64,000 nucleotides of DNA from the NCBI RefSeq assembly GCF_001659605.2, contig NC_035176.2, forward strand, positions 20,151,890 to 20,215,889, read 5' to 3'. A program made the position numbers and the translations under genes. The notes beneath the pieces are model-generated. The model saw nothing but the letters and a program-made list of their open reading frames with translations. It had not been told where the DNA came from and searched no databases. Source of the DNA: Manihot esculenta. Its lineage: Eukaryota > Streptophyta > Magnoliopsida > Malpighiales > Euphorbiaceae. The stretch's first letter is position 1; each line of letters opens with the position of its first letter. Shown here piece after piece: positions 12,419 to 24,735 of this stretch.

Positions 12419-12690
12419 CACTACAAAAATTTATCGAAATAGTAACGAAAAATTTATGTTACTGATTAGTAACGGATTAATAACGGATATCATGTAAAGA
12501 ACAACAATAGTAACGGATTAGATAATCCATTATTAATCCGTTACAGAATTGGTTCAATTGGCCCAAAATTAATAGCGGATTAATACATCCGTTACTAAAT
12601 TGTTTTCTATTTAGTTATTTAGTAACAGATATACTATCCGTTACAGAAGTTAAATTTAGTAACGGATGTGTCCGTTACTAAAATTGAAAT
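12419..12690 (+). repeat. CACTA left terminus and subterminal repeat array
   Basis: After the 18-bp terminal repeat, the motif AGTAACGGAT(TA) or its complement ATCCGTTACT recurs every 15-40 bases up to about 12685. It comes in direct and inverted orientation and with small variants. This matches the subterminal arrays of CACTA elements, where the element's own DNA-binding protein acts. Confidence 0.88.
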
Positions 12691-14640
12691 CCCTAATATA
12701 TGAAATCTTGTATTTTCCCTTTCTCAATTACACAAATTGACTTCTCCTTTCCCGGCATTTGAACAAAATTTTCCAAAACCTCTTTTCCCGCTGTCAACGC
12801 TGTTGTTGCGTCCGCTGGTGGTGGCTGCTTCTTCTCTTTCCGCCACCGGTCCCTTTGGTCCTCGTCGTTGCTTTCGCCGGTCCAGTCCGTCTGCCGTTCG
12901 ATGCTGCTCCTCATCCTCAGTCACGCCGCTGCTACGTCAGCTGGTCGTGGTTGGTTCTTCTCTTTCCTCTGCCACTCCCTTTGGTCATCGTTGCTGCATC
13001 ATCTAATTCTCATAACTGCATCCGCTGGTCTAGTCCTTCTACTGTCCGGTGCTGCTCCTCGTCCTCAATCACGCCTCTGCTGCTTTTCACCTCTATAGTC
13101 AACATCCTCAGTCACTGCAGGTTTGAATTAATTTTGAGATTGTGATTTCAAATGCTCTCTTTTTTGTGTAAATTATTGAAATGGGTTGTTGAATTTTATT
13201 GATATGTTAATGTGAGATTATTGAAATGAGTTGTTGAATTTTTTTGTGTGATTATAATGTGCTGTTTTCTTGCTGTTTGCTGTTTTCATTGTTCCTTGTT
13301 GTGCATTCTTGCCAAGAGGGGAGCTAATTATAATAAATATTAGAAATTTTAACCATTAGGAGATCTCAGGATGATATTGAATAATTTTGCTCAGCAGCTA
13401 TTCAGCAACATCATTCTTAGAATCTTCCTAGCTCTACTACCTCCTTTATCTGGTTTTCTTAAAATAAATGTGAAATTCAAGAGGAGAGCTGATTGAAGGA
13501 TGTACAGCTCATTTCTTTTGTTCTTCTGCTATAGTTGCTAAAGGAGTGGGGCTTAGAGTAGTAATTCAATTTGCTGGAAATAGGAACATGAGTTTTTGTT
13601 CTGTTGAAGCAGATTCATTGCTTTTAAAGCATATGATGATGATTCTCTTTCTATTATCCCTTAGGATTTGACAAACAGTAGTTCAAGACATTAAAGAATT
13701 GTTATCAGTTCTTCCTATTATGTCCAGCCAAAGTGACCTCTCAGAATGCACTAAGGAAAAATACTTTTGCCTGTGAACTAGTTTTCTTATCCCCTAAGAG
13801 ATTTTGTATTTTGTTAGAAAAAGACATAATGGCATTGGTTGAAAATTCTATTTAGATTAAAAGAAAATATTAGACCATGAAATATTAAAGGTAATTAAAA
13901 TATGTAAACCTCAATGAAAAAGAAATAAAAAATTTTCATCAAGTGAAATATAGCTAGAAAGAAAAATAAAAAGGCGTATATTTTCATATAGCAAAAGAAA
14001 CCCAAAATTATAATTAAAAATAGAAAAAGAAAATAAAGAAACCCAAAATTATAATTAACAATAGAAAAAGAAAATAATGTGTAGGCTTCTAAATAACCCA
14101 ATTAAATCAATGTAGGCTTCTAAATAACCCAATTAAATCAATCATACAGGCTTCTTGCTATATGTGTGAACTTTGCTCAAAGTTCAAAATGTTAAAGCTG
14201 GATATCCTTAGCCATCAAAGGAACATATTCTCCTAGAAAATATGTGATTAGTTGAACCTCAAATCATAACTAGGAAAATGTTCCGACATTTGCAGGATCC
14301 TAAAATCATAATTAGAAAAATAAATAAATAAATAATATCGTTATGTGATGGTAATTAAATGCCAAAATGACTTTTTGCTAATTGGAATTAGAGGAGACAT
14401 AAATTATATGCCCATGACACAAAAATAAACCATATACAGCAGAACCACCACAGATCTCCCAATTAGATCAATAACTCTTAGCTTCTGTTTCACCCCTTTA
14501 AAAAAAGCTTCTCCTTTCTCATTTTCTTAGCAGATTTCCGGATGAAATTATTTTTTTTTCAAATTATATTACTTAAATACAAGTACATATCAATTTAGTT
14601 CTTTTTAGATGAGGATGTCGTTCTAACCGTTATGACCAAC
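12691..14640 (+). other. CACTA 5' leader and intron-like region
   Basis: 12740-13110 is a pyrimidine- and GC-richer stretch with short overlapping frames in several phases. Their products are low-complexity Leu/Ser/Cys/Arg sequences, none convincing. A non-coding first exon is plausible, since CACTGCAG/GTTTGA at about 13115 could end it and TTTTCTAG at about 14650 could be an acceptor. 13315-14640 is AT-rich. It includes a duplicated block near 13985-14075 (CCCAAAATTATAATTAA twice) and a roughly 31-bp tandem duplication near 14085-14145. No protein is called. Confidence 0.4.
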
Positions 14641-14921
14641 TCTTTTCTAGGTACAATAGGTACAATATGCATTCTGATAGAGGTTGGATGTATGCAAGAC
14701 TAAAAGATGGTCTACTAAATCCTTTATTCCTTGAAGGATTAAATGAATTCATATCAGCTACCAAACAGTTTCCAGACTGTTTCAATGGAGAGCTAATTAG
14801 GTGTCCATGTAATCAATTTAAGTGCCAAAATCGCAGTTTTGAAGATGAGAATACAGTTAGGTTTCATCTGATGAAATATGGGTTTGTTAGAGACTATTAT
14901 GTATGGTATTTGCATGGCGAA

Positions 14922-17229
14922 TGTAACGACCCCAAAATGGACCGTCACCGGCGCTAGGATTCAGGTCGGCTTAAGGCCGCCAGAACCCGTAGCAAGCCTG
15001 CTATACTCTCTGTGTACCTGTAAACCTCATACATGATCATACATTTTCTGTGAAAATAAAAACTCTTTTCTGAACCAAGGCTTAACCTGTGCATGCACTA
15101 TCTCTGTACTCTGTACTCATGTACTCTGTACTCTGTATCCCTGACTAGAGCTTGCTCTAGATGGGTTCACTCATACCTGTTAAGCCTGGTTTTCACATAC
15201 AGGAAAGCATATATACATATACAGATCATGTACAAAACATACATCACTAAGTCAAGCACATTTCTAACTATATACACAACTATTACATCTCTTTAATATT
15301 ACATGTCCACTCTAAGCTATTACAAATCTCTTTACTCTTCCTGTACTCTGCTGAACTGTCCCTGTACACTGTACATTGAACCTGCAGAACTGGGGTTAAG
15401 GGAGTGGGATGAGCTCTATAGCCCAGTGAGTAGAACAGTAAAACATCTCAGTAAAATATGATCTCATGGAATGCACCATAGCACAGACAAGCCACATCAA
15501 GAGTAAACCTGTCACCACATAGTCCCAGTAACTCTGTGCCAGGGCGTAGAATCGAGCACCTGGTCTTCCTGTCATATATGTATATGTGTATATAACACCT
15601 CTGTACTTACCATTGCCAGGGCGTAGTCAAAGGCTCCTGGACTTTGCTATACCTGCCAGGGCGTAGTCAAAGGCTCCTGGACTTCGCTATACCTGCCAGG
15701 GCGTAGTCAAAGGCTCCTGGACTTCCTGTCTGAGACTATTGGATCATTCAGCATTCACCCACATCAACAAAGACTTATGCAATGCACCATATTCGTGGTT
15801 ACTAATGCACTCAACCTATGGCATAATCATGATGCATGAGATATGCTAAAACACTCCATTGTGCAAGTACAAGAATTAAGTTTAGTTCCACTCACCTCTG
15901 GCTATCTGGACTGACTGACTCTGCAGGCTCTGCAACTCTGGAGCAGTACTCACTGCTGCTCTCTCTGGTTCCTCTGGTCTGTACCTATACAGATGGACTC
16001 AAATGAGGGACCAAACAAGCGTATGAATAACTCTCTTAAACTCCCCAAGAATCCCCTTAAACTCACTCAACTATCCATGCAAAGCATGCAAAAGAAAGCT
16101 GGACAGGACACTTTCGGCGGCAGGTTCAGCGGCCGAAAGTCCTCTCCAGAGACGAAACTCAAGCACCTTCGGCGGCCGAATCTCAAGCTTCGGCGGCCGA
16201 ACCCTTTCGGGGGCAAGTTTCGGGGGCCAAAAGGCACTCCAGAGACGAAAGTCTCTACCCTTCAGCGGCACCTTCGGTGGCCGAATCCCCCAAACAGAGC
16301 CGAACATGCAAAACTCGCGGGGGCAAGCTGTGGCAGCCTAAGCCACCATGCAAGAGGTTCGGCGGCCGAATGAACCTTCGGCTGCCGAACCTGAGTTCAT
16401 CCAGAACTCAGCCCCAACTGCAAACAAGCTCCTCCATCCCTTCAATCTCGCAAACCATGCAAACTTCAACTCCGCAACACACATATACTCATGTATATGT
16501 ACAAAGGGGTCCAAAACTACCTAAAAACCCCAACAAACACATCAAACAGAACACATAATCATGCTTACAAGCTAAACCATCAAAAACACCCTTTGTCACC
16601 TAAGCATGCATTCTCTACCCAAACCTTCAGAAAACCTCTGTCAAACAGTAAAACATGTTCACGATCGTCACTTACCTCCTGTAAACAAGAAGATGCTGAT
16701 CTGAACAAAGAAAATGGATCACCTTCTCTTCAAACTCATAAACACTCAAAACTAAGCTTTTTCACTTCTAAACCTTCAAAAACTTTTGGACACCAACAAA
16801 CACTCTGCATGAGCTGGGCTTGCAAATAAATCATGGGAGACGTGGCCAATCTTCTGGATAGGGTTTGGAGCCAACACCTGTCCAAAATGCTGACTAAGGA
16901 ATGCTCAATAGTTGGCTAGCCATCTCAGCTTCGGCTGCCGAATCGCATGCAAAACCATGCAACATTCGGGGGCCGAACCTGAACTTCGGAAGCCAAACAT
17001 TGGGCACTTTCGGCGGCCGAACTTACCTTCGGCGGATGAACTTGGCAAAAAGTCTCCATAGACTTTTCTCTTCACAACTCAAACCAACTCAAACCAATGC
17101 AACGAAAAACCTTAAAATACATCATAACACTGTAGGAAAACATATATCCTACCCTTCTATAGCATTCCGACACCCCGGATTCCACCGGACGACAGGAATT
17201 CCGGTGCCGGATTCTAGCCGGGTATTACA
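14922..17229 (-). repeat. Element B 3' LTR
   Basis: On the plus strand it starts TGTAACGACC and ends GGGTATTACA, so it is inverted relative to elements A and C. It contains TTCGGCNGCCGAA palindromes and three 40-bp minisatellite units starting at 15615, 15655 and 15695 (GCCAGGGCGTAGTCAAAGG, then CTCCTGGACTT). In element B orientation this is the downstream LTR. Confidence 0.95.
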
Positions 17230-17242
17230 TTCTCCCCCCCTT
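17230..17242 (-). other. Element B polypurine tract
   Basis: TTCTCCCCCCCTT on the plus strand, a purine run on the minus strand, directly abuts the 3' LTR. It has the same composition as the tracts of elements A and C. Confidence 0.8.
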
Positions 17243-17307
17243 AAAAACATTCGTCCTCGAATGGTCCTAAAACCAATAATTAACACATAAAAAGGAGGAA
17301 ACTAACC

Positions 17308-20300
17308 TTAAAACAAATATGGATACTGCTGGAGCATAGACTCCCGCGTCTCCCAGGTGCACTCTTCTAGATTATGGTGGTTCCATAGAACTTTCACCAT
17401 CGGAATCTCCTTGTTCCTTAGCTGTCTGATCTGCGTGTCCAGAATCCGCACTGGCTGCTCTATATAGGTGAGATCCATATGAATCTCCACTTCAGGCTCA
17501 CTCAAAACCTGATTCGGATCTGACACAAACTGCCGTAGCATAGAAACATGAAATACCGGGTGAATTCTCTCCATAGAAGCAGGTAAATCCAGCTTATACG
17601 ACACATTTCCAATCCTCTGCAACACCTCAAAGGGTCCAATGTACCGTGGAGCTAATTTACCCTTCTTCCCAAAACGAACCACCCCTTTCATTGGAGACAC
17701 TTTCAGCAATACCCAATTACCCGTTTGAAACTCTAACTGCTTTCGACGAACGTCTGCATAACTTTTCTGTCTGCTCTGCGCTGTTCTGATTCTCTCTCTG
17801 ATCATGGGCACCACTCTACTGGTAATTTCTACTAACTCTGGCCCTGCAAGAGCCCTCTCTCCTATCTCTTCCCAGCAAACAGGGGATCTGCACTTCCTCC
17901 CATACAACGCTTCATAAGGAGCCATCGCAATGCTAGCATGATGGCTGTTATTGTAAGCAAACTCCACCAAAGGTAGATGCTGCCTCCAAGAACCGCCAAA
18001 ATCTAACACACATAGTCGAAGCATATCCTCTATGGTCTGGATGGTCCTTTCTGACTGTCCATTAGTCTGTGGGTGGAAAGCAGTGCTAAAATCCAATCGC
18101 GTGCCCATCGCACTCTGCAGACTCCGCCAAAAGCGGGAGGTAAACTGAGGTCCTCTGTCTGAAACTATAGACACTGGAACTCCATGTAATCTCACGATCT
18201 CATCCAGATAGACCTGTGCCAACTTATCCACAGAATAGTTACTCCGTATTGGAAAAAAATGAGCAGATTTCGTGAGTCTGTCCACAATCACCCATATAGA
18301 GTCTATCCTGTTGGACGTAGCTGCTAAACCCACTACAAAATCCATGGCTATGTTCTCCCATTTCCACTCTGGAATCGGTAATGGGTTAAGCATTCCGGCT
18401 GGTTTCTGATGCTCTAGTTTCACCCTCTGGCAAACCTCACAGGCTGTCACGAACTGCGCCACTTCTTTCTTCATGGCTGGCCACCAATAGACCCTTTTCA
18501 GATCCTGATACATCTTGGTGGCTCCTGGGTGAACACTATACCTCGCATTATGAGCTTCCCTCATAATGTCTTCCTTCACACTGCCCCTATCTGGTACACA
18601 AAGTCGACTCCCATAACGAAGGATCCCTTTACTGTCAAATCTGAACTCTACACTGTTGCCTGACTGAACAGTCCTGGCAATTTTCATCACCTCAGGGTCC
18701 TCATGCTGTCTCTGAGCTATCTGCTCCAGAAACACAGGTGTCACTCTCATCTGTGCTATCAATGCACCTGTACCAGACAACTCTAGTTGTAATCCCTCGT
18801 CTAAGAGCTTATAAAGCTCCATCACAACTGGTCTCCGCTCTGCTGCTATATGGGATAGACTGCCTAGTGACTTCCGGCTTAGGGCGTCTGCCACAACATT
18901 CGCCTTACCCGGATGATACTGGATCTTACAATCATAATCACTGAGCAATTCTACCCATCTCCGCTGCCTCAAATTCAGCTCTCTCTGACTCAAGATGTAC
19001 TGTAAACTCTTGTGATCAGTGAAGATCTCGCATTTAACCCCGTAGAGGTAATGTCGCCACATCTTAAGTGCAAAGATAACTGCTGCCATCTCTAGGTCAT
19101 GGGTAGGGTAATTCAACTCGTGCTTCTTCAACTGTCTAGAAGCATAAGCTATCACCCTATCACTCTGCATCAATACACAACCCAATCCCACTCGAGATGC
19201 ATCACAGAACACTGTGAAATCCTCATTACTGACAGGCAAAGCTAACACTGGTGCTGTGGTCAATCTCCGCTTGAGCTCCTCAAAGCTCTCTTCACACTGA
19301 TCTAACCAGACAAACTTCTGGTTCTTCTGAGTTAATTTGGTCATCGGAGCTGCTATCTTTGAGAAGTTCTGAACGAACCTCCTGTAGTAACCTGCCAGTC
19401 CCAGAAAGCTTTTAATCTCAGTCACTGTCGTGGGTCTGGGCCAGTTAGCTACAGCCTCTATCTTCTTGGGGTCTACCTCAATACCCTCTGCTGATACCAC
19501 ATGTCCCAAGAAGGCAATGCTCCTCAACCAAAACTCACACTTCGAGAACTTGGCATACAAACCATGCTCTCTCAGTGTCTGCAGAACGATCCTCAGATGC
19601 TGGGTATGCTCCTCTGCATCTCTGGAATACACTAAGATATCATCGATGAACACAATGACAAAGTGATCCAGAAACTCACTGAATACCCTGTTCATGAGAT
19701 CCATAAATGCTGCAGGGGCGTTAGTCAACCCGAACGGCATCACTAAGAACTCATAATGCCCATATCTGGTCCTGAAAGCTGTCTTAGGCACATCTGCCTC
19801 TCTGACTCTCAACTGATGATACCCGGATCTCAGATCTATTTTCGAGAAACAACCTGCTCCAGCTAGCTGGTCAAATAGATCATCAATCCTAGGTAGAGGA
19901 TACCTATTCTTGATAGTGACCTTGTTCAACTGTCTGTAGTCGATACAAAGTCTGAGGGATCCATCCTTCTTTCTAACAAAGAGCACTGGAGCACCCCAAG
20001 GTGAGGTACTAGGGCGGATGAAACCCTTATCTACCAAGTCCTGCAACTGTTCTTTCAACTCTTTTAACTCTGTTGGCGCCATCCTGTAGGGAGGAATAGA
20101 GATCGATCTGGTACCTGGCAGTAATTCAATTTCAAACCCTATCTCCCTATCAGGTGGTAGTCCTGGCAAATCGTCTGGGAAAACATCGAGAAACTCTCGG
20201 ACTACTGGTACTGTGGCTGGTTCCCTCACCTGACTGTCTAGCTCTCTCACATGAGCTAGAAACCCCTGACAACCCCTCCTAAGCAAACGACGAGCCTGAA

Positions 20301-22206
20301 GGGCTGAAATCATACCTCTGGGTGTACCTCTCCTGTCTCCTCTGAAGACACACTCTGACCCATCCTGGTCTCTGAGACTCACTAGCTTCTCTCTACAGTC
20401 CAAAGTAGCACTATATGTAGATAACCAATCCATCCCTAGAATGACATCAAAATCCGTCAAATCTAGAACCACAAGGTCAGCTGGAAGGTATCTACCCTCT
20501 ATAAACACTGGACTGAAACGACAGACTGACACTGCCACTGATGGGTCACACTTAGGTCCACTGACCCAGAGAGGATACTCTAACTCAGAACTGATCAAAC
20601 CCAATCTCTCTATGGCTCTCGAAGCAATAAAGGAATGAGAAGTACCGGGGTCCATCAAAGCATACACATCTGAACACCCAATGATGAGATTACCTGACAC
20701 CACTGTGTTCGACGTGTTAGCCTCCTCCTGTGTCACTGTGAAAATCCGTGCTGGGGCTACCGGATTTCCACCTCGGGAACCTGCTGCTGAAGTAGAGGCT
20801 GCCCCTCTCCCTCTACCTCTGCCACTATTCTGAGGCATGACTGGAGCTGCTGGCCGTACAACTGGCTGTACCACACTGCCTGAACTCATCTGCTGGGATG
20901 GTGCAAATGTCACATGCGGACAATTCCGAGCGATATGCCCTTCCTGTCCACAGCGAAAACAAGCTGTAGATCCCAACTGACAAACTCCTCCATGTGGTTT
21001 TCCGCATTGTCTGCATACTGGAGCTGTACCAGAGCTTGAGCCACTACCTATTCCCAGACCTGACTTCACTTTATTCCAGAACTTATTCTTTGTTCCTTTT
21101 GCTCTGTCCCATCTTTTACTGCCTGGAGTGGGGGCTTTAGAACCCGAAGCCTGTGCCTTTGATTGTTTCTGAATATTGGCACTAGCTTCCATTTTCCTGG
21201 CTGCGTCCACTATGGTATGGAAACTCTCCTTTTCTGCTGGAAGAATCAAGGAAGCATACCTGGGATGCAGTCTCATCGTATATCTCCTTGCCTTCTTCTG
21301 ATCAGTATCATAGGCTTGACCCACGTACTGAAGTAGATCCAGGAACTTATCTGTGAATTCATCAACACTCATCTCATCTGTTTGTCGCAACTGTTCGAAC
21401 TCTATTACTTTCATCTCTCTGGAACTATCAGGAAAAGCCCACCCTGCAAATTCATTGGCGAACTCTCCCCATGACATGCTGTCCATTCTAGGCTCCACAT
21501 AATTCTTAAACCATTCTCTGGCTTTCTTGCATTTGAATGTGAAACCTGCCATCTCAATGGCTCTCCTATCATGTGCTCCCAATTCACTGGTTATCATCCT
21601 AACTGCTCTGAGGTAATCAAATGGATCATCTCCCGTGTTATATTTAGGAGCATCCAATTTCAAGTACTCTGTCATTTGTACTTTACCTCCAGATGAGCTC
21701 AGTGGATGTCTGTCAACAACAGGGGCTACTGGTTCTAGTGGTGGTACTGGTTCATTTGGCTCTAGGTGTGCTGCACTTGGATGGGTAGGGGAAGAGGGAT
21801 ACACAGGATATGGTGGATAGTAAGGATAAGGCATATATGGCATGTAAGGAGGATATGGCACAAAACTCGAGTACTCCGACATACCTCCCATCGGATACTC
21901 TGGATAGCCAAAACCTGAGGTCTGAGCGCCTCCCTGCGACTCTCCCATACCTTCCTCAAAGCTGCCTATACCCATGCTGTCATCTCTAGACTGATCAATC
22001 TCCATAGCTTCCCTCCTTTCCTCTGATCTTCCTCCCCTAGCTATTCCTCTTCTGCTCTCGTCGACAGACCTTCTAGGGTCTATTGACATACCTTCCCTGC
22101 TAGATCTCTGAGACCTTGCCCTTGGCAATGTAGGAGGACGAGCAGCTGGTCTCTCATTCTCTGGTGGGACTCCAGTCAATCGAGCTGATCGACGAGTTCC
22201 TCTCAT
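17308..22206 (-). CDS. Element B gag-pol polyprotein, 1,632 aa, uninterrupted
   Basis: One frame encodes the whole retrotransposon polyprotein. The start chosen is ATG at 22206 ([10 protein letters not shown]), because the same start and context occur in elements A and C; 27 codons upstream are also open. Approximate order: basic N-terminus; Pro/Tyr-rich stretch 120-190; gag domain 200-330; CCHC knuckle [14 protein letters not shown] near 416; protease DPG box near 518; reverse transcriptase with FIDD near 855; RNase H from about 998; integrase HHCC finger 1218-1262; integrase core with Asp about 1287, Asp about 1350 and Glu about 1385; chromodomain-like tail in the last 55 residues. At the position where elements A and C have TAG, it has a Gln codon. 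It should make virus-like particles, copy its RNA and integrate. The tail probably steers integration to marked chromatin, as known for chromoviruses. Confidence 0.95.
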   Translation of the reverse strand: MRGTRRSARLTGVPPENERPAARPPTLPRARSQRSSREGMSIDPRRSVDESRRGIARGGRSEERREAMEIDQSRDDSMGIGSFEEGMGESQGGAQTSGFGYPEYPMGGMSEYSSFVPYPPYMPYMPYPYYPPYPVYPSSPTHPSAAHLEPNEPVPPLEPVAPVVDRHPLSSSGGKVQMTEYLKLDAPKYNTGDDPFDYLRAVRMITSELGAHDRRAIEMAGFTFKCKKAREWFKNYVEPRMDSMSWGEFANEFAGWAFPDSSREMKVIEFEQLRQTDEMSVDEFTDKFLDLLQYVGQAYDTDQKKARRYTMRLHPRYASLILPAEKESFHTIVDAARKMEASANIQKQSKAQASGSKAPTPGSKRWDRAKGTKNKFWNKVKSGLGIGSGSSSGTAPVCRQCGKPHGGVCQLGSTACFRCGQEGHIARNCPHVTFAPSQQMSSGSVVQPVVRPAAPVMPQNSGRGRGRGAASTSAAGSRGGNPVAPARIFTVTQEEANTSNTVVSGNLIIGCSDVYALMDPGTSHSFIASRAIERLGLISSELEYPLWVSGPKCDPSVAVSVCRFSPVFIEGRYLPADLVVLDLTDFDVILGMDWLSTYSATLDCREKLVSLRDQDGSECVFRGDRRGTPRGMISALQARRLLRRGCQGFLAHVRELDSQVREPATVPVVREFLDVFPDDLPGLPPDREIGFEIELLPGTRSISIPPYRMAPTELKELKEQLQDLVDKGFIRPSTSPWGAPVLFVRKKDGSLRLCIDYRQLNKVTIKNRYPLPRIDDLFDQLAGAGCFSKIDLRSGYHQLRVREADVPKTAFRTRYGHYEFLVMPFGLTNAPAAFMDLMNRVFSEFLDHFVIVFIDDILVYSRDAEEHTQHLRIVLQTLREHGLYAKFSKCEFWLRSIAFLGHVVSAEGIEVDPKKIEAVANWPRPTTVTEIKSFLGLAGYYRRFVQNFSKIAAPMTKLTQKNQKFVWLDQCEESFEELKRRLTTAPVLALPVSNEDFTVFCDASRVGLGCVLMQSDRVIAYASRQLKKHELNYPTHDLEMAAVIFALKMWRHYLYGVKCEIFTDHKSLQYILSQRELNLRQRRWVELLSDYDCKIQYHPGKANVVADALSRKSLGSLSHIAAERRPVVMELYKLLDEGLQLELSGTGALIAQMRVTPVFLEQIAQRQHEDPEVMKIARTVQSGNSVEFRFDSKGILRYGSRLCVPDRGSVKEDIMREAHNARYSVHPGATKMYQDLKRVYWWPAMKKEVAQFVTACEVCQRVKLEHQKPAGMLNPLPIPEWKWENIAMDFVVGLAATSNRIDSIWVIVDRLTKSAHFFPIRSNYSVDKLAQVYLDEIVRLHGVPVSIVSDRGPQFTSRFWRSLQSAMGTRLDFSTAFHPQTNGQSERTIQTIEDMLRLCVLDFGGSWRQHLPLVEFAYNNSHHASIAMAPYEALYGRKCRSPVCWEEIGERALAGPELVEITSRVVPMIRERIRTAQSRQKSYADVRRKQLEFQTGNWVLLKVSPMKGVVRFGKKGKLAPRYIGPFEVLQRIGNVSYKLDLPASMERIHPVFHVSMLRQFVSDPNQVLSEPEVEIHMDLTYIEQPVRILDTQIRQLRNKEIPMVKVLWNHHNLEECTWETRESMLQQYPYLF

Positions 22207-22406
22207 CTTTACTCTAGAAACACAACATATAACATAACACTTTAGCACATAAACATCACATATCAATAATACACATGCAAAACTCATGGCATAACATAGC
22301 AGATAGGACTCAATACCCTATCCTAGTGGACATGATTTCCTATTGTGCTTGACCACTTCTACCCTGTATGAGCCCAATACTGTCTCTATAGGTCCAATCA
22401 TGTGAA

Positions 22407-22424
22407 CCTAGGGCTCTGATACCA
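22407..22424 (-). other. Element B primer-binding site
   Basis: On the minus strand this reads TGGTATCAGAGCCCTAGG, three bases inside the 5' LTR (22428-24735). It is identical to the sites of elements A and C. Confidence 0.88.
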
Positions 22425-22427
22425 ATC

Positions 22428-24735
22428 TGTAACGACCCCAAAATGGACCGTCACCGGCGCTAGGATTCAGGTCGGCTTAAGGCCGCCAGAACCCGTAGCA
22501 AGCCTGCTATACTCTCTGTGTACCTGTAAACCTCATACATGATCATACATTTTCTGTGAAAATAAAAACTCTTTTCTGAACCAAGGCTTAACCTGTGCAT
22601 GCACTATCTCTGTACTCTGTACTCATGTACTCTGTACTCTGTATCCCTGACTAGAGCTTGCTCTAGATGGGTTCACTCATACCTGTTAAGCCTGGTTTTC
22701 ACATACAGGAAAGCATATATACATATACAGATCATGTACAAAACATACATCACTAGGTCAAGCACATTTCTAACTATATACACAACTATTACATCTCTTT
22801 AATATTACATGTCCACTCTAAGCTATTACAAATCTCTTTACTCTTCCTGTACTCTGCTGAACTATCCCTGTACACTGTACATTGAACCTGCAAAACTGGG
22901 GTTAAGGGAGTGGGATGAGCTCTATAGCCCAGTGAGTAGAACAGTAAAATATCTCAGTAAAATATGATCTCATGGAATGCACCATAGCACAGACAAGCCA
23001 CATCAAGAGTAAACCTGTCACCACATAGTCCCAGTAACTCTGTGCCAGGGTGTAGAATCGAGCACCTGGTCTTCCTGTCATATATGTATATGTGTATATA
23101 ACACCTCTGTACTTACCATTGCCAGGGCGTAGTCAAAGGTTCCTGGACTTTGCTATACCTGCCAGGGCGTAGTCAAAGGCTCCTGGACTTCGCTATACCT
23201 GCCAGGGCATAGTCAAAGGCTCCTGGACTTCCTGTCTGAGACTATTGGATTATTCAGCATTCACCCACATCAACAAAGACTTATGCAATGCACCATATTC
23301 GTGGTTACTAATGCACTCAACCTATGGCATAATCATGATGCATGAGATATGCTAAAACACTCCATTGTGCAAGTACAAGAATTAAGTTTAGTTCCACTCA
23401 CCTCTGGCTATCTGGACTGACTGACTCTGCAGGCTCTGCAACTCTGGAGCAGTACTCACTGCTGCTCTCTCTGGTTCCTCTGGTCTGTACCTATACAGAT
23501 GGACTCAAATGAGGGACCAAACAAGCTTATGAATAACTCTCTTAAACTCCCCAAGAATCCCCTTAAACTCACTCAACTATCCATGCAAAGCATGCAAAAG
23601 AAAGCTGGACAGGACACTTTCGGCGGCAGGTTCGGCGGCCGAAAGTCCTCTCCAGAGACGAAACTCAAGCACCTTCGGCGGCCGAATCTCAAGCTTCGGC
23701 GGCCGAACCCTTTCGGGGGCAAGTTTCGGGGGCCAAAAGGCACTCCAGAGACGAAATTCTCTACCCTTCGGCAGCACCTTCGGCAGCCGAATCCCCCAAA
23801 CAGAGCAGAACATGCAAAACTCGCGGAGGCAAGCTGTGGCAGCCTAAGCCACCATGTAAGAGGTTCGGCGGCCGAATGAACCTTCGGCTGCCGAACCTGA
23901 GTTCATCCAGAACTCAGCCCCGACGGCAAACAAGCTCCTCCATCCCTTCAATCTCGCAAACCATGCAAACTTCAACTCCGCAACACACATATACTCATGT
24001 ATATGTACAAAGGGGTCCAAAACTACCTAAAAACCCCAACAAACACATCAAACAAAACACATAATCATGCTTACAAGCTAAACCATCAAAAACACCCTTT
24101 GTCACCTAAGCATGCATTCTCTACCCAAACCTTCAGAAAACCTCTGTCAAACAGTAAAACATGTTCACGATCGTCACTTACCTCCTGTAAACAAGAAGAT
24201 GCCGATCTGAACAAAGAAAATGGATCACCTTCTCTTCAAACTCATAAACACTCAAAACTAAGCTTTTTCACTTCTAAACCTTTAAAAACTTTTGGACACC
24301 AACAAACACTCTGCATGAGCTGGGCTTGCAAATAAATCATGGGAGACGTGGCCAATCTTCTGGACAGGGTTTGGAGCCAACACCTGTCCAAAATGCTGAC
24401 TAAGGAATGCTCAATAGTTGGCTAGCCATCTCAGCTTCGGCTGCCGAATCGCATGCAAAACCATGCAACATTCGGGGGCCGAACCTGAACTTCAGAAGCC
24501 AAACATTGGGCACTTTCGGCTGCCGAACTTACCTTCGGCGGCCGAACTTGGCAAAAAGTCTCCATAGACTTTTCTCTTCACAACTCAAACCAACTCAAAC
24601 CAATGCAACGAAAAACCTTAAAATACATCATAACACTGTAAGAAAACATATATCCTACCCTTCTATAGCATTTCGACACCCCGGATTCCACCGGACGACA
24701 GGAATTCCGGTGCCGGATTCTAGCCGGGTATTACA
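22428..24735 (-). repeat. Element B 5' LTR
   Basis: This is the promoter-bearing LTR of element B. It has the same 2,308-bp length as the 3' copy with no indel seen. The visible differences are mostly C/T and G/A, as expected from deamination of methylated cytosines. Minisatellite units lie near 23121-23240. No canonical TATAAAAGG box like that of elements A and C was found; an AT-rich TTTATTTG stretch occupies about the corresponding position. Confidence 0.95.

Larger units (their letters stand above)
14922..24735 (-). mobile_element. Element B: intact-looking chromovirus inside TNP2
   Basis: A 9,814-bp Ty3/gypsy element on the minus strand. Both LTRs are exactly 2,308 bp and differ at roughly 25-35 sites by eye, about 1-1.5%. 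The 5-bp target copies are GCGAA (14917-14921) and GCAAA (24736-24740), one base apart. It has a primer-binding site, a purine tract and one uninterrupted gag-pol frame, so it could be autonomous. It entered the CACTA transposase gene after a Gly-Glu codon pair. Low LTR divergence means insertion was recent compared with element A. Confidence 0.96.

Noticed and set aside
12737..13145. Overlapping frames of 76-128 codons in the CACTA leader
   Set aside because: Several phases and both strands are open at once because of GC-rich, stop-poor sequence; products are low-complexity and resemble no CACTA protein.
15600..15740. Three regularly spaced repeats resembling a CRISPR array
   Set aside because: The units are contiguous 40-bp tandem copies inside a retrotransposon LTR, without distinct spacers, in a plant genome.
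16071..16373. Frames rich in Arg, Pro and Gly over the LTR palindromes, seen in all LTRs
   Set aside because: They arise from repeated GCCGAA units and shift between copies; the LTRs are non-coding.
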